A DNA stretch of 43,111 bases, from NCBI GenBank assembly GCA_902705825.1, contig CACSIL010000012.1, positions 325,234 through 368,344 on the forward strand, given 5' to 3'. Within the stretch, counting starts at the first letter, position 1, and every line of letters starts with the position of its first letter. This DNA comes from Halioglobus japonicus. GTDB taxonomy: Bacteria > Pseudomonadota > Gammaproteobacteria > Pseudomonadales > Halieaceae. Shown piece by piece: positions 17,841-26,398 of the stretch. The translations under genes and the position numbers were made by a program. The notes under the pieces are model-generated. The model ran no database searches and was not told the DNA's origin. It saw nothing but the letters and a program-made list of their open reading frames with translations.

Positions 17841-19781
17841 TCAACTTCCGAGGTACCGCTGTAAAAACGCATCCATCGCTTCAAACAATGCCGTTCGGTG
17901 CTGATGATTGTCGAGATAGTGAGTGCCGTGTTCAAGCTCAATGTACTCAAATGTTTTTCCGTGCTCGTCCAGCTCTTCAGCCATCTCACGACTCTGTTCC
18001 ACATCCACCACACGATCCTTCTCTCCGTGCACCAGAAGGATCGGTATGGTTATTTTCTCTACGAGGTTAACCGGTGAGTTCATTTCAAGCTGCTTGCTGT
18101 CCCTGCCGTACTGATCGAAAGCGACGACCTTGTTGATGTAATGACGTGAGCGATTCCGTTGTGCCAGTAGATCAGAGACGCCGGCAAAACTGATCGCGCA
18201 CTGAAACAGCTTCGGGGTTTCGGCGGCCGCCAATAATGCAGCATAACCGCCATAACTCGCCCCTACTATGCAGATACGCTCAGAGTCGGCGATACCCTCT
18301 GTGACAAGCCAGCGTGTTCCATCGACAAGATCATCCTGCATGGCCTCGCCGTATTGCCCCACTGCCTGCATTTGAAAATCGTGACCATACCCCGAACTGC
18401 CGCGGAAGTTGGGCTGTAGAACAGCGTAACCACGACTCACAAAAAACTGTGTCCAGTAATCGAAACCACCATACTCTCGCACCATTGGGCCACCGTGAGG
18501 ATGCACAATGGCTGGAATGGGTTTGCCATCAAAGTTAGCGGGCAAGGTCAGATACGCTTCGATCTCCAGCCCATCCCGGGCCTTGTAGCTCACTTTCCTT
18601 GACCCGGGAAGCTTCTCCGCCATCAACTCAGGATACTGCTGGATAATCGGTTCCAGCGTATTGCTGATCCTGTTGCCGTAATAGTAGACCCCGGGCATAT
18701 TGTGGCTACTGGCATACACGATATAGCGCAGCTCGTTGTCGCTAAAACTGAGCAGGTGGTTACTGGTATCGAGAAGCGCAGTGTCGATAGTACGCTGGTA
18801 ACCCTCGTACACCTCGTCCCAATAAATGACTGAATTGTCGGCTTCACCATGGCTCACACCAACCGCATCATTTGTCTTGGGAGAATAGATCAGCCCACCT
18901 TCAATATCGTAATCCGGGTCACCTACAACCAATTGCATCTGCGGTGATGCATCACGTGTATCAATTGTGAAAATGGCTTGCCGACCGTTGTGATCGGCTC
19001 GTATGTACAACACGTTGGGGTCCACACTGAACCCCATCGGAGTGATATCGGGCTGGCTGAAATATTTGTATTCCCACAGCTTGTTCCAGTCATCGGTCTC
19101 CAGATCGAGCACCCAGACAGACCGCACACCGTCATCTTCATCGTAGCCGATACCTGCACGAACCCTGCCCTGCCGGTCGGCTATCCAGCCACGAATGGGA
19201 GGTTTGGCGCGCCGGACTATCGTTTTACTCCCGGTGTTTACGTCAACGCTATAGACACTGGGATAAGTGGGGCTGTCTGTGTCGAACCCCATAAGAATTC
19301 TGTCGTGCTCCTCGGGAAGCACACTGATGACATCGTCCTGAATTTGCGAGTAGTGCTTGTAAGAAGTTGGAGACTTTCGTCCGGGCCTGAAAAGCGTTTT
19401 AGGCTCACCGCCTGTCGGGTCGACAGAGAGCAACCGGGTTTCCGTGGTGTCTACCCCGAGCCCTCTGAAATGTGGAAAGTAGATACTGAAAATCAGCTTT
19501 TCAGGGCTTGCCCAGCGCAGCCAGTTAAATTTAAACTTTTCATTGTCTGATCGGGTAATACCGTGCGTCTTTCGTTTATCCAGATCCAGAGTTACCAGCA
19601 TCGTGCCGTCCTCCGTATTCAACGTATACGCAATGTATTTGCCGTCAGGGGATATTGCCAAATTCTCTGCCTGCGGGAGGTGGCTGTAAGCCTGCGGAGG
19701 GGGCGGTGTCGACGCGCTGGACGCGCCACTCATCAGAGTGACCACCACCAGACAAATGCCAAAGCAACAATCCCTGTACAT
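17841..19781 (-). CDS. Secreted S9-family prolyl oligopeptidase-like peptidase
   Basis: This is a 646-residue serine peptidase with a signal segment (about 5-24, CFGICLVVVTLMSGASS), an N-terminal beta-propeller region (about 30-390) and a C-terminal alpha/beta hydrolase. Ser509 in GASYGGYAA, Asp589 in GEKDRVVD and His618 or His621 in EHGTHYLD form the triad. The oxyanion-side HPHGGPMVR segment is typical of the acylaminoacyl-peptidase/DPP-like branch. It probably trims imported oligopeptides in the periplasm. The ATG at 19781 is preferred to one five codons upstream because AGGAG sits at the right distance. Confidence 0.92.
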   Translation of the reverse strand: MYRDCCFGICLVVVTLMSGASSASTPPPPQAYSHLPQAENLAISPDGKYIAYTLNTEDGTMLVTLDLDKRKTHGITRSDNEKFKFNWLRWASPEKLIFSIYFPHFRGLGVDTTETRLLSVDPTGGEPKTLFRPGRKSPTSYKHYSQIQDDVISVLPEEHDRILMGFDTDSPTYPSVYSVDVNTGSKTIVRRAKPPIRGWIADRQGRVRAGIGYDEDDGVRSVWVLDLETDDWNKLWEYKYFSQPDITPMGFSVDPNVLYIRADHNGRQAIFTIDTRDASPQMQLVVGDPDYDIEGGLIYSPKTNDAVGVSHGEADNSVIYWDEVYEGYQRTIDTALLDTSNHLLSFSDNELRYIVYASSHNMPGVYYYGNRISNTLEPIIQQYPELMAEKLPGSRKVSYKARDGLEIEAYLTLPANFDGKPIPAIVHPHGGPMVREYGGFDYWTQFFVSRGYAVLQPNFRGSSGYGHDFQMQAVGQYGEAMQDDLVDGTRWLVTEGIADSERICIVGASYGGYAALLAAAETPKLFQCAISFAGVSDLLAQRNRSRHYINKVVAFDQYGRDSKQLEMNSPVNLVEKITIPILLVHGEKDRVVDVEQSREMAEELDEHGKTFEYIELEHGTHYLDNHQHRTALFEAMDAFLQRYLGS

Positions 19782-20166
19782 ACAGACTCCTGTCAAACCT
19801 CAAATGAACGAACAACGCGCTATGCGACTGGCCAAGCACATTACCCGAGGCGGCCTGACTCAGCACCACCATTCAACAGCATCTCCTATCACCGGAATTC
19901 GGCGCAGTCACCGTGAAGATGAGGATAGTTATAGCTAATGTAGCTGTCCAGTGAGAGGCCGAATTTTTGACGCTCGGCACTTTAATACCCGCAAACAGTT
20001 GACCCGCATGGTGATATATGTTCCGATGCTCCCCATCCTATAGATAATTAAATTATCTACTACACAGGGAAGCTTGGCTCCATGCCGATTCGGCAGCCGT
20101 TCAAACGCGAAACTGCGTTTTTTCGTCAAAGAGCATGCCCCCGACAACGCTACAGGAGACAACGTT
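19782..20166. other. Gene-free divergent promoter region
   Basis: No supported gene is present. It separates the minus-strand peptidase from the long plus-strand block and holds the 19-bp palindrome annotated at 20041. AGGAGA directly precedes the ATG at 20167. Confidence 0.55.
20041..20059 (+). promoter_or_regulatory. Perfect 19-bp palindrome, probable operator
   Basis: TAGATAATT-A-AATTATCTA is a perfect dyad about 108 nt upstream of the metal-hydrolase start. The size and single-base centre fit binding by a dimeric repressor of TetR, GntR or MarR type. No regulator gene of that kind is adjacent, so the regulator is unknown. Confidence 0.6.
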
Positions 20167-21021
20167 ATGACAGCAGTTGCGACCGAGACCAGAGAAGCGG
20201 GCACTATCAAACCACGGCGTATGGACTTTGATATGTCCCAACTCCAGACCAAGTACTTTTTTCGCGGCAACCCCATTCTCAGTACACTGATGTACGCGCT
20301 GTCAGCGTCCTTTCCCAGTGGGGAACGATTCTTTATCGACACCGTCCGGCACTACCAAAAGGATATCGATGACCCTGTTCTGTCGGCGCAGATTCGCGGC
20401 TTCATTGGTCAGGAGGCTCATCACAGCCGCATCCACGAGGACTTTAACACCCAAGCCGAGACCCTCGGCGTGGCGATGGAGAGAATCGAAAAACGCTTCA
20501 AGAAGCGCATCGAAACCGTCAAACGCAACCTGGATCCCGGGCGACAGCTGGCGATAACCGCTGCCCTGGAGCACATCACCGCGACTCTGGCGCAGTGGAC
20601 CCTGGAAAACCCGGAAGCTGGCCTGAACGGTGAAAACCACTCCCCACTGAGAGAAATGCTGGCCTGGCATGCAATGGAAGAGATTGAGCACAAGTCAGTA
20701 GCGTTTGATGTGTACCGCAAGGCGGTCAACAAAGAAAAGGAACGCATCGTTGTCGCCAAAATTGTCTTTCGCACATTCTGGATTCAAATGGCAATCGCCC
20801 AGGTGATCCTGTTATGGCGCGACCGCAAAATCCCCTCTGTGTCACACATCCGCGAGGCATGGCATTTCATGTGGGGCAAAGGTGGCTTCAGGCGCTGGTC
20901 AGCACCCGAGTTTAAACGCTACCTGAAGCCCGGATTCCACCCCGACGATATCAATCAGCGCCATTTGATCGAACAGTGGCAGGAAAGCTACCCCGAAGTT
21001 GCCGCACTGCAGGTTGGCTAG
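20167..21021 (+). CDS. PF10118-type metal-dependent hydrolase
   Basis: This 284-residue protein resembles the predicted metal-dependent hydrolase family PF10118. It has GQEAHHSRIHEDF (about 80) and AWHAMEEIEHKSVAFDVY (about 165), two E-x-x-H metal-ligand motifs on helices, giving a ferritin-like di-metal site. The N-terminus PRRMDFD is also typical. The substrate of the family is not established. The start at 20167 follows AGGAGACAACGTT; an upstream in-frame start would add about 31 residues without homology. It is the first gene of a co-directional series with a sulfatase and TonB receptor. Confidence 0.82.
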   Translation: MTAVATETREAGTIKPRRMDFDMSQLQTKYFFRGNPILSTLMYALSASFPSGERFFIDTVRHYQKDIDDPVLSAQIRGFIGQEAHHSRIHEDFNTQAETLGVAMERIEKRFKKRIETVKRNLDPGRQLAITAALEHITATLAQWTLENPEAGLNGENHSPLREMLAWHAMEEIEHKSVAFDVYRKAVNKEKERIVVAKIVFRTFWIQMAIAQVILLWRDRKIPSVSHIREAWHFMWGKGGFRRWSAPEFKRYLKPGFHPDDINQRHLIEQWQESYPEVAALQVG

Positions 21022-21140
21022 TCCTATGTCAGTGCTAAAGCCAATCCCGGCGTCTTATCGACACCCGCCCGCGAGCAGTCTCCAACCGGGATTATTGCGC
21101 CAGGGACGACTGCCTATAACTCTGTAATGAGGGCCGAGAA

Positions 21141-22802
21141 ATGAAGCGCAGCAAAAAGTGGATTATTGGTATTGTCACGACTGTGGTTGTAGTGGGGCTG
21201 GTCGTCTATCCGAACCGCGAAAGCATCGTGTTGAATGTGCTGAGTTTTGCGCTGAAGAACTACCGTCCGGTGGGCCCTACTCAGGAAATCGCCTGGTCTA
21301 CGGGCGAAGACCCACAGGGGCGCACTCCCGCAGAGCGACCGCCCAATATTGTGCTGATTCTGGCCGATGACCTGGGCTGGAATGACCTGAGCTTCGGCGG
21401 TGGAGGCGTCGCCGGCGGCACCGTGCCAACGCCGCACATCAACTCGATCGCTCAGCAGGGCGTTAGCTTCACCAACGGCTACGCCGCCAACGGCACTTGC
21501 GCGCCCTCTCGGGCAGCCATTATGTCTGGTCGCTATGGCACTCGCTTTGGTTTCGAGTTCACGCCAACTCCGCCTGGCATGATGGAACTCGCTGCACTGG
21601 TACCGCACGACCCGAACCGACTGCGAGAGATTATACCCGTGCGCAACTCCGAGTCTGTGCTCTTCAACAACATGGGTATGCCCGCATCAGAGATAACCCT
21701 CGCCGAATTACTCGCCGACAGCGGCTACCACACCGCCCATATTGGCAAATGGCACCTGGGACGCGCCAATGGCATGGAAGCACACAAGCAGGGTTTCGAT
21801 GAGAGCCTGTTGATGTTTAGCGGCCTCTACTTACCGGAGGACAGCCCGGATGTAGTGAACTCTAAACAGGAGTTCGACCCTATCGATCGCTTCCTGTGGG
21901 CGGTCATGGACTTCGCTGTTTCGTTCAATGACGGAGAGGCTTTTGAGCCGGACCGCTATCTCACAGACTACTTCACAGCGCAGGCTGTCGAAGTGATAGA
22001 AGCCAACAAGGATCGCCCGTTCTTTCTCTACCTGGCGTACTGGGCAGCGCACACGCCACTACAGGCCTCCCGAGAAGATTACGAGGCACTGTCACATATT
22101 GAGAATCATCGCGAACGTGTGTATGCAGCGATGATTCGGGCGCTCGATCGCGGCGTCGGGGAAGTACTGGATGCCCTGAAAGCCAACGGCCTGGAAGACA
22201 ACACACTCGTTCTATTTACTTCGGATAACGGTGGCGCCGGTTATATCGGCCTGCCCGACGTGAACAGCCCGTTCCGCGGTTGGAAGATCACTCTGTTTGA
22301 GGGCGGCATCCACGTGCCCTACTTCGCCAAGTGGCCGGCTCGTATCGCGCCCGGTACCGAGGTCTCCGACCCCGTCCATCATTTTGACCTTTACACAACT
22401 GCCGCTGCCGCTGCCGGAGCCAGCATCCCCACCGATCGACTCATCGACGGTGTCGATCTGTTACCCTTTGCAACAGGCACAGCACAGGGTGTGCCACACC
22501 GGGCACTGTTCTGGCGCAGCGGCGCGTCTCAATCTGCGCTGGTCGACGGCTGGAAGCTCAACGTCAGTGACCCGCCGGGTAAAACCTGGTTGTTCAACCT
22601 GAAACGTGACCCTACGGAACAACATGATCTTTCCGCTGCGCGCCCAGACAAGCTGGCAGAACTGCAAACCGCGCTGGCAGAACACAACGCGGCACAAGTG
22701 GCCCCTTTGTGGCCCAGCCAAGCGCTGGCTCCGATTAATATCGATAAGGATTTAAGTCAGCCTGATGCACCTGAGGACGAATACATTTACTGGTCAAACT
22801 AG
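21141..22802 (+). CDS. Membrane-anchored Cys-type sulfatase
   Basis: This 553-residue protein has an N-terminal membrane anchor (about 7-24) and a sulfatase domain starting NIVLILADDLGWND (metal ligands Asp76, Asp77). The CAPSR motif places Cys120 for conversion to formylglycine, and GKWHLG and TSDNGG complete the family signatures. It hydrolyses sulfate esters, probably at the periplasmic face. No formylglycine-generating enzyme is visible nearby, so maturation must use one encoded elsewhere. Co-direction with a TonB receptor suggests the substrate is imported. Whether it acts on aryl, steroid, alkyl or sugar sulfate cannot be decided. Confidence 0.95.
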   Translation: MKRSKKWIIGIVTTVVVVGLVVYPNRESIVLNVLSFALKNYRPVGPTQEIAWSTGEDPQGRTPAERPPNIVLILADDLGWNDLSFGGGGVAGGTVPTPHINSIAQQGVSFTNGYAANGTCAPSRAAIMSGRYGTRFGFEFTPTPPGMMELAALVPHDPNRLREIIPVRNSESVLFNNMGMPASEITLAELLADSGYHTAHIGKWHLGRANGMEAHKQGFDESLLMFSGLYLPEDSPDVVNSKQEFDPIDRFLWAVMDFAVSFNDGEAFEPDRYLTDYFTAQAVEVIEANKDRPFFLYLAYWAAHTPLQASREDYEALSHIENHRERVYAAMIRALDRGVGEVLDALKANGLEDNTLVLFTSDNGGAGYIGLPDVNSPFRGWKITLFEGGIHVPYFAKWPARIAPGTEVSDPVHHFDLYTTAAAAAGASIPTDRLIDGVDLLPFATGTAQGVPHRALFWRSGASQSALVDGWKLNVSDPPGKTWLFNLKRDPTEQHDLSAARPDKLAELQTALAEHNAAQVAPLWPSQALAPINIDKDLSQPDAPEDEYIYWSN

Positions 22803-22848
22803 TGCATTTACCGAATAAAAGTAGACGCTCGACAAGAAGGACAATATT

Positions 22849-23454
22849 TTGTTTAAACGTGTGATAAAACTACTGGCGGCCGCGGTAGTAATCGTTTTGC
22901 TCTCAGCGATTTTTCTGGCCGCCAACCTAAACCAGCGGTTCGAAGACATGAGTGTCCGCAACGGCAACTGGATGACCAGTGTTGCCACCGGTTCTGAGGG
23001 TGCCGGAATGATGCTGAAAGCCGCTGTGGCAATCGGCGGCCTGCTCGCCTCGACGCAGGAAAACTCCATGTACTACCGGCTCAGCAGTGTTGCCGGAGAA
23101 CCTCTGCGCCTGAATTGTCGCTACCGGATTGAAGGCACAGACTATGACGCCGACTGGTGGAGTATCACCGCCTATGGCTGGGACAATTACCTGATTCCAA
23201 ACGCGCAGAAGCGCTACTCATTCAACGACGAAAATCTGGTGCGTAATGCCGATGGCAGCTGGGTAATAACTGTCGCCAATACCGAACAAGCGGGCAACTG
23301 GTTGCCGGTGGGGCCCTCTGGGGCTCCAGAATGGCGCAAACCGGGCGACTACGACTTCGATCTTCTGCTGCGCCTGTATACCCCAGGCAAAGCCTATCTG
23401 GAAACACCAGAATCTGCAGCGCTACCCAAAGTCACTCTGGAGGCCTGCCGATGA
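22849..23454 (+). CDS. DUF1214 protein with N-terminal membrane segment
   Basis: This 201-residue protein has a hydrophobic anchor or signal (about 7-26) and a DUF1214-like domain. Supporting segments are NSMYYRL, DADWWSITAYG, YSFNDEN and the NWLPVGPSG core followed by a LLRLYTP strand. The start is TTG at 22849, preceded by AAGGAC. Its stop overlaps the ATG of the DUF1254 gene. The two domains often occur in one polypeptide with DUF1254 first; here they are separate genes in the reverse order. Function unknown; probably periplasmic. Confidence 0.82.
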   Translation: MFKRVIKLLAAAVVIVLLSAIFLAANLNQRFEDMSVRNGNWMTSVATGSEGAGMMLKAAVAIGGLLASTQENSMYYRLSSVAGEPLRLNCRYRIEGTDYDADWWSITAYGWDNYLIPNAQKRYSFNDENLVRNADGSWVITVANTEQAGNWLPVGPSGAPEWRKPGDYDFDLLLRLYTPGKAYLETPESAALPKVTLEACR

Positions 23455-23972
23455 AACTGCTGAAATGGGTAGTGGGCATACTGGTGTGCGCCTGGATCGG
23501 ACAATACGTGCTAGCGCTGGCATTGCCCAGCCTGATGATGGAAGCCCTCTATGCGCTGGGCACAAAACAACAGGGTTACAATCAGCTGGCTATCAGCGAG
23601 CTGCCCGATGAGGAGTTTCGCACAATTGTACGCCCCAGCCCCGACCTGCTATACGCCAGTTGTTTTTACAATTTGGAGGATGGTCCGGTGATTATCGAAG
23701 CGCAAATTCCAACGCGCTACTGGTCGATGCAGTTCTACCAAATGAACACCGATAACTACGCTGGCATCACCAACCAGCGCGAGGACAGCTATCGAATCGG
23801 TAGCACGGTTAATGTCACCCTGATCGGCAGTGACACATCTGCGGACGGATTTAGCGGTGAGGTCATCCAGTCCCCGACGCAGCGCGGCATTATGCTGTTG
23901 CGTGCATCGGCTATCGGCGACCGCGAGGAACAGCAGGCCGCCCTACTCGCCAGCCGCTGCGACCCTGCTTAG
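23451..23972 (+). CDS. DUF1254-like protein
   Basis: This 173-residue protein has an N-terminal hydrophobic segment (about 5-25) and a DUF1254-like core with DLLYASCFYNLEDGPVII and RYWSMQFYQMNTDNYAGI. The ATG overlaps the preceding stop by ATGA, showing tight coupling to the DUF1214 gene, so the products probably form one complex. An upstream in-frame extension overlapping DUF1214 is rejected. Confidence 0.82.
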   Translation: MKLLKWVVGILVCAWIGQYVLALALPSLMMEALYALGTKQQGYNQLAISELPDEEFRTIVRPSPDLLYASCFYNLEDGPVIIEAQIPTRYWSMQFYQMNTDNYAGITNQREDSYRIGSTVNVTLIGSDTSADGFSGEVIQSPTQRGIMLLRASAIGDREEQQAALLASRCDPA

Positions 23973-24016
23973 TAAAAAATAATAGAACAAATGATAATTA
24001 CAACAGGTAGATATCT

Positions 24017-26284
24017 ATGGCGCAGTCCAACCGGTCGTGGCACATACCACGACCCGCTCATACGCTGCTTTGCGCACTGGCCCTGGTCAGCACATCGGTT
24101 CAGGTAATAGCCCAGGCCAACGCACTGGAGGAAATCATCGTCACCGCCAGCAAACGCAGCCAGAGTTTGCAGGACGTGCCCATGGCGGTTACCGCTTTCA
24201 GCGAGCAGGTAATCCAGGAGGCGGGAATTAACAACGCCGTCGATCTGGCCGTGCTAACACCCAGCCTGACCATATCCACCAATAACCAGCCTTTCACGGC
24301 GTCATTCCGCATTCGCGGTATTGGCACATCGCAAAACGACATCGCACTGGAACCATCGGTCGGACTATTTGTCGACGACGTCTACCTGAGTCGTTCGGGG
24401 CTTGGGATGTCTGATCTGACCGACATAGAGCGCATCGAAGTACTACAGGGCCCGCAGGGCACGCTCTATGGCAAGAACACCAACGCCGGCGCTATAAGCA
24501 TCTTTACCAAAAACCCCAATCTCGAGGAGTTTGAAGGGTACGTTGAAACCAGTATCGGGGATTACGATTTGACGAAGGTGACAGCCGCCGCCAGCGGGCC
24601 GCTCAACAAATCGCTTGCCTACCGTATCACCGGCACTGTTGATCAGCGTGATGGCTACTTTGACAATGGCGCCGGCGACGACCTCAATGCCGCCGATGAC
24701 TGGAATATTATTGCAAAACTGCTGTACGTCCCCTCAGACGACCTGACCATCCTGCTGAAAGGCTCGCATCTCGAACGCGATACAAAGTGTTGCGCTGCAG
24801 ATTCCGTGCAAGGTGCCTCCGTCAACCCTGCGCTGGCGGCACGCGGACTGGCTATCGACAAGAACAACCCGTTTGATCACGAAATTGCCGTTAATGTAGA
24901 CAATAAGTTCAACAACAAGGCCGACAGTCTGTCTATGGTTATCGACTACGACAAAAACTGGGGCTCACTGAAGTCTATTACTGCATGGGGCAAGGCCGAT
25001 GGCACCGCGAGCTATGATGTGGACCGTTCGCAATTGGATGTAATGTCCTATGTTGATGCAGTGAGCAAGGGTGACAGCCTGTCACAGGAGCTGCGCTTCG
25101 CCTCACCGACAGGTGGGCCGCTGGATTATCAATTGGGTGCATTCTATTTCCAGTCGACCACCAATGGCGGCGACGGCTCACCGTTCGTTTTCCTGGGCGA
25201 AGACTTTCTCAGCCAGGCAAACCAACAACCGGACATCGATTCCCTGCTGCCCGCTGGCGTGCCCAACATGGCCTTTGTCGCACAGCCTGGCGATTCCATC
25301 CGCGCGAACGTCAAACTTGAAACAGAGACCTTCGCAGTGTTCGGCCAGACCACCTGGCATATCAGTGATCGCTGGCGTGTAACCGGCGGACTGCGCTGGA
25401 CCGATGAGGAAAAACATGCCGACATTCTGACAGCCGTTGACTCCACCGCGCTATCTGCGCAACTCACCGGCTTGTCCTTTCTGACGGCAGTAACCACACC
25501 CGTCGATCAGGATTTCTCCCGCAGCACCAGCGACGTCAACTGGCTGCTAGATACCAGTTTCGAGCTCTTCGATGAGACAATGATCTACGCCAGAGCGGCT
25601 ACCGGCTCAAAATCCGGCGGTTTCAATACCGTCAATGGCACCCCCGAGGAACGCGAGTTTGAAGACGAGTCTACCAATAGCTATGAGCTCGGTATCAAAT
25701 CGACTGTCTTGGACGATCGACTGCGCATCAATGCTGCGGCTTTCTACACTGAGATAGATGACTACCAGTATCAGCAGCAACAGGACATCGGCCTCGGCAC
25801 ATTGGTATCGAACCTGCCCGAGGTGGAAACATCAGGCATCGATCTGAATCTACAGGCGCAACCGCTACCAAACCTGACATTGACCGGCGGTGTTCTCTAT
25901 ATGCACAAATATGAAATTACCGAAGGCCCGCAGAAGGGACAAAATCTGCCGTTTACTGCCCAGTACAGTGCCACCGCCTCTGCCACCATCGTATTTCCAT
26001 TGGCCGATGGTGGAATCTACCTGCGCGCTGATTACAGCTATATGGACGACCACCTGACAACCGATTCTGCCAACGCTGCAGACAGGGACTATCAGAACAG
26101 GAATTTGGTTAACGCCAAACTCGGGTGGCGCAATAATCACTGGAATGTGTCCGTCTGGGGAAAAAACCTCTCGGACAACAAATATGCAGGGCTCACAGCC
26201 GCCACCTATCCCATCACCACCATGGACGCCTATTTCCTGGCGCCACCGCGCACTTACGGGGCGACCCTGAGATACGATTTCTAA
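24017..26284 (+). CDS. TonB-dependent outer-membrane receptor
   Basis: This 755-residue protein has a signal peptide (about 1-34) and a TonB box-like EEIIVTASKR. A plug domain follows, with IRGIGTSQND and IERIEVLQGPQGTLYGKN at about 140-160, then a large beta barrel that ends in an aromatic residue (YDF). This architecture is typical of the IroE/catabolic-substrate receptor type abundant in marine gammaproteobacteria. It imports a large or scarce molecule using the TonB energy system. Its position 44 nt after the DUF1254 gene links it to the sulfatase block and argues for an organic, not siderophore, substrate; this is inference. Confidence 0.95.
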   Translation: MAQSNRSWHIPRPAHTLLCALALVSTSVQVIAQANALEEIIVTASKRSQSLQDVPMAVTAFSEQVIQEAGINNAVDLAVLTPSLTISTNNQPFTASFRIRGIGTSQNDIALEPSVGLFVDDVYLSRSGLGMSDLTDIERIEVLQGPQGTLYGKNTNAGAISIFTKNPNLEEFEGYVETSIGDYDLTKVTAAASGPLNKSLAYRITGTVDQRDGYFDNGAGDDLNAADDWNIIAKLLYVPSDDLTILLKGSHLERDTKCCAADSVQGASVNPALAARGLAIDKNNPFDHEIAVNVDNKFNNKADSLSMVIDYDKNWGSLKSITAWGKADGTASYDVDRSQLDVMSYVDAVSKGDSLSQELRFASPTGGPLDYQLGAFYFQSTTNGGDGSPFVFLGEDFLSQANQQPDIDSLLPAGVPNMAFVAQPGDSIRANVKLETETFAVFGQTTWHISDRWRVTGGLRWTDEEKHADILTAVDSTALSAQLTGLSFLTAVTTPVDQDFSRSTSDVNWLLDTSFELFDETMIYARAATGSKSGGFNTVNGTPEEREFEDESTNSYELGIKSTVLDDRLRINAAAFYTEIDDYQYQQQQDIGLGTLVSNLPEVETSGIDLNLQAQPLPNLTLTGGVLYMHKYEITEGPQKGQNLPFTAQYSATASATIVFPLADGGIYLRADYSYMDDHLTTDSANAADRDYQNRNLVNAKLGWRNNHWNVSVWGKNLSDNKYAGLTAATYPITTMDAYFLAPPRTYGATLRYDF

Positions 26285-26398
26285 TAGAGCACATAGGAAT
26301 ACCACACGCGACTCTGTAAACTAGCTGATTGTAAGCGCAGGTCGGTGTGAGATTGGCAGCCTGCGGATCCGTGAACTGGACATCAGACGAGTGACGCA

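Noticed and set aside
18978..19550. 190-codon plus-strand open frame
   Set aside because: It is antisense to the beta-propeller part of the S9 peptidase and has no signature of its own.
20074..20166. 31-residue upstream extension of the PF10118-type protein
   Set aside because: AGGAGA is placed correctly for the ATG at 20167, and the extension shows no family similarity.
21043..21093. Inverted repeat AATCCCGG / CCGGGATT upstream of the sulfatase
   Set aside because: The 35-nt loop and short arms make a functional hairpin doubtful, and no other signal supports it.
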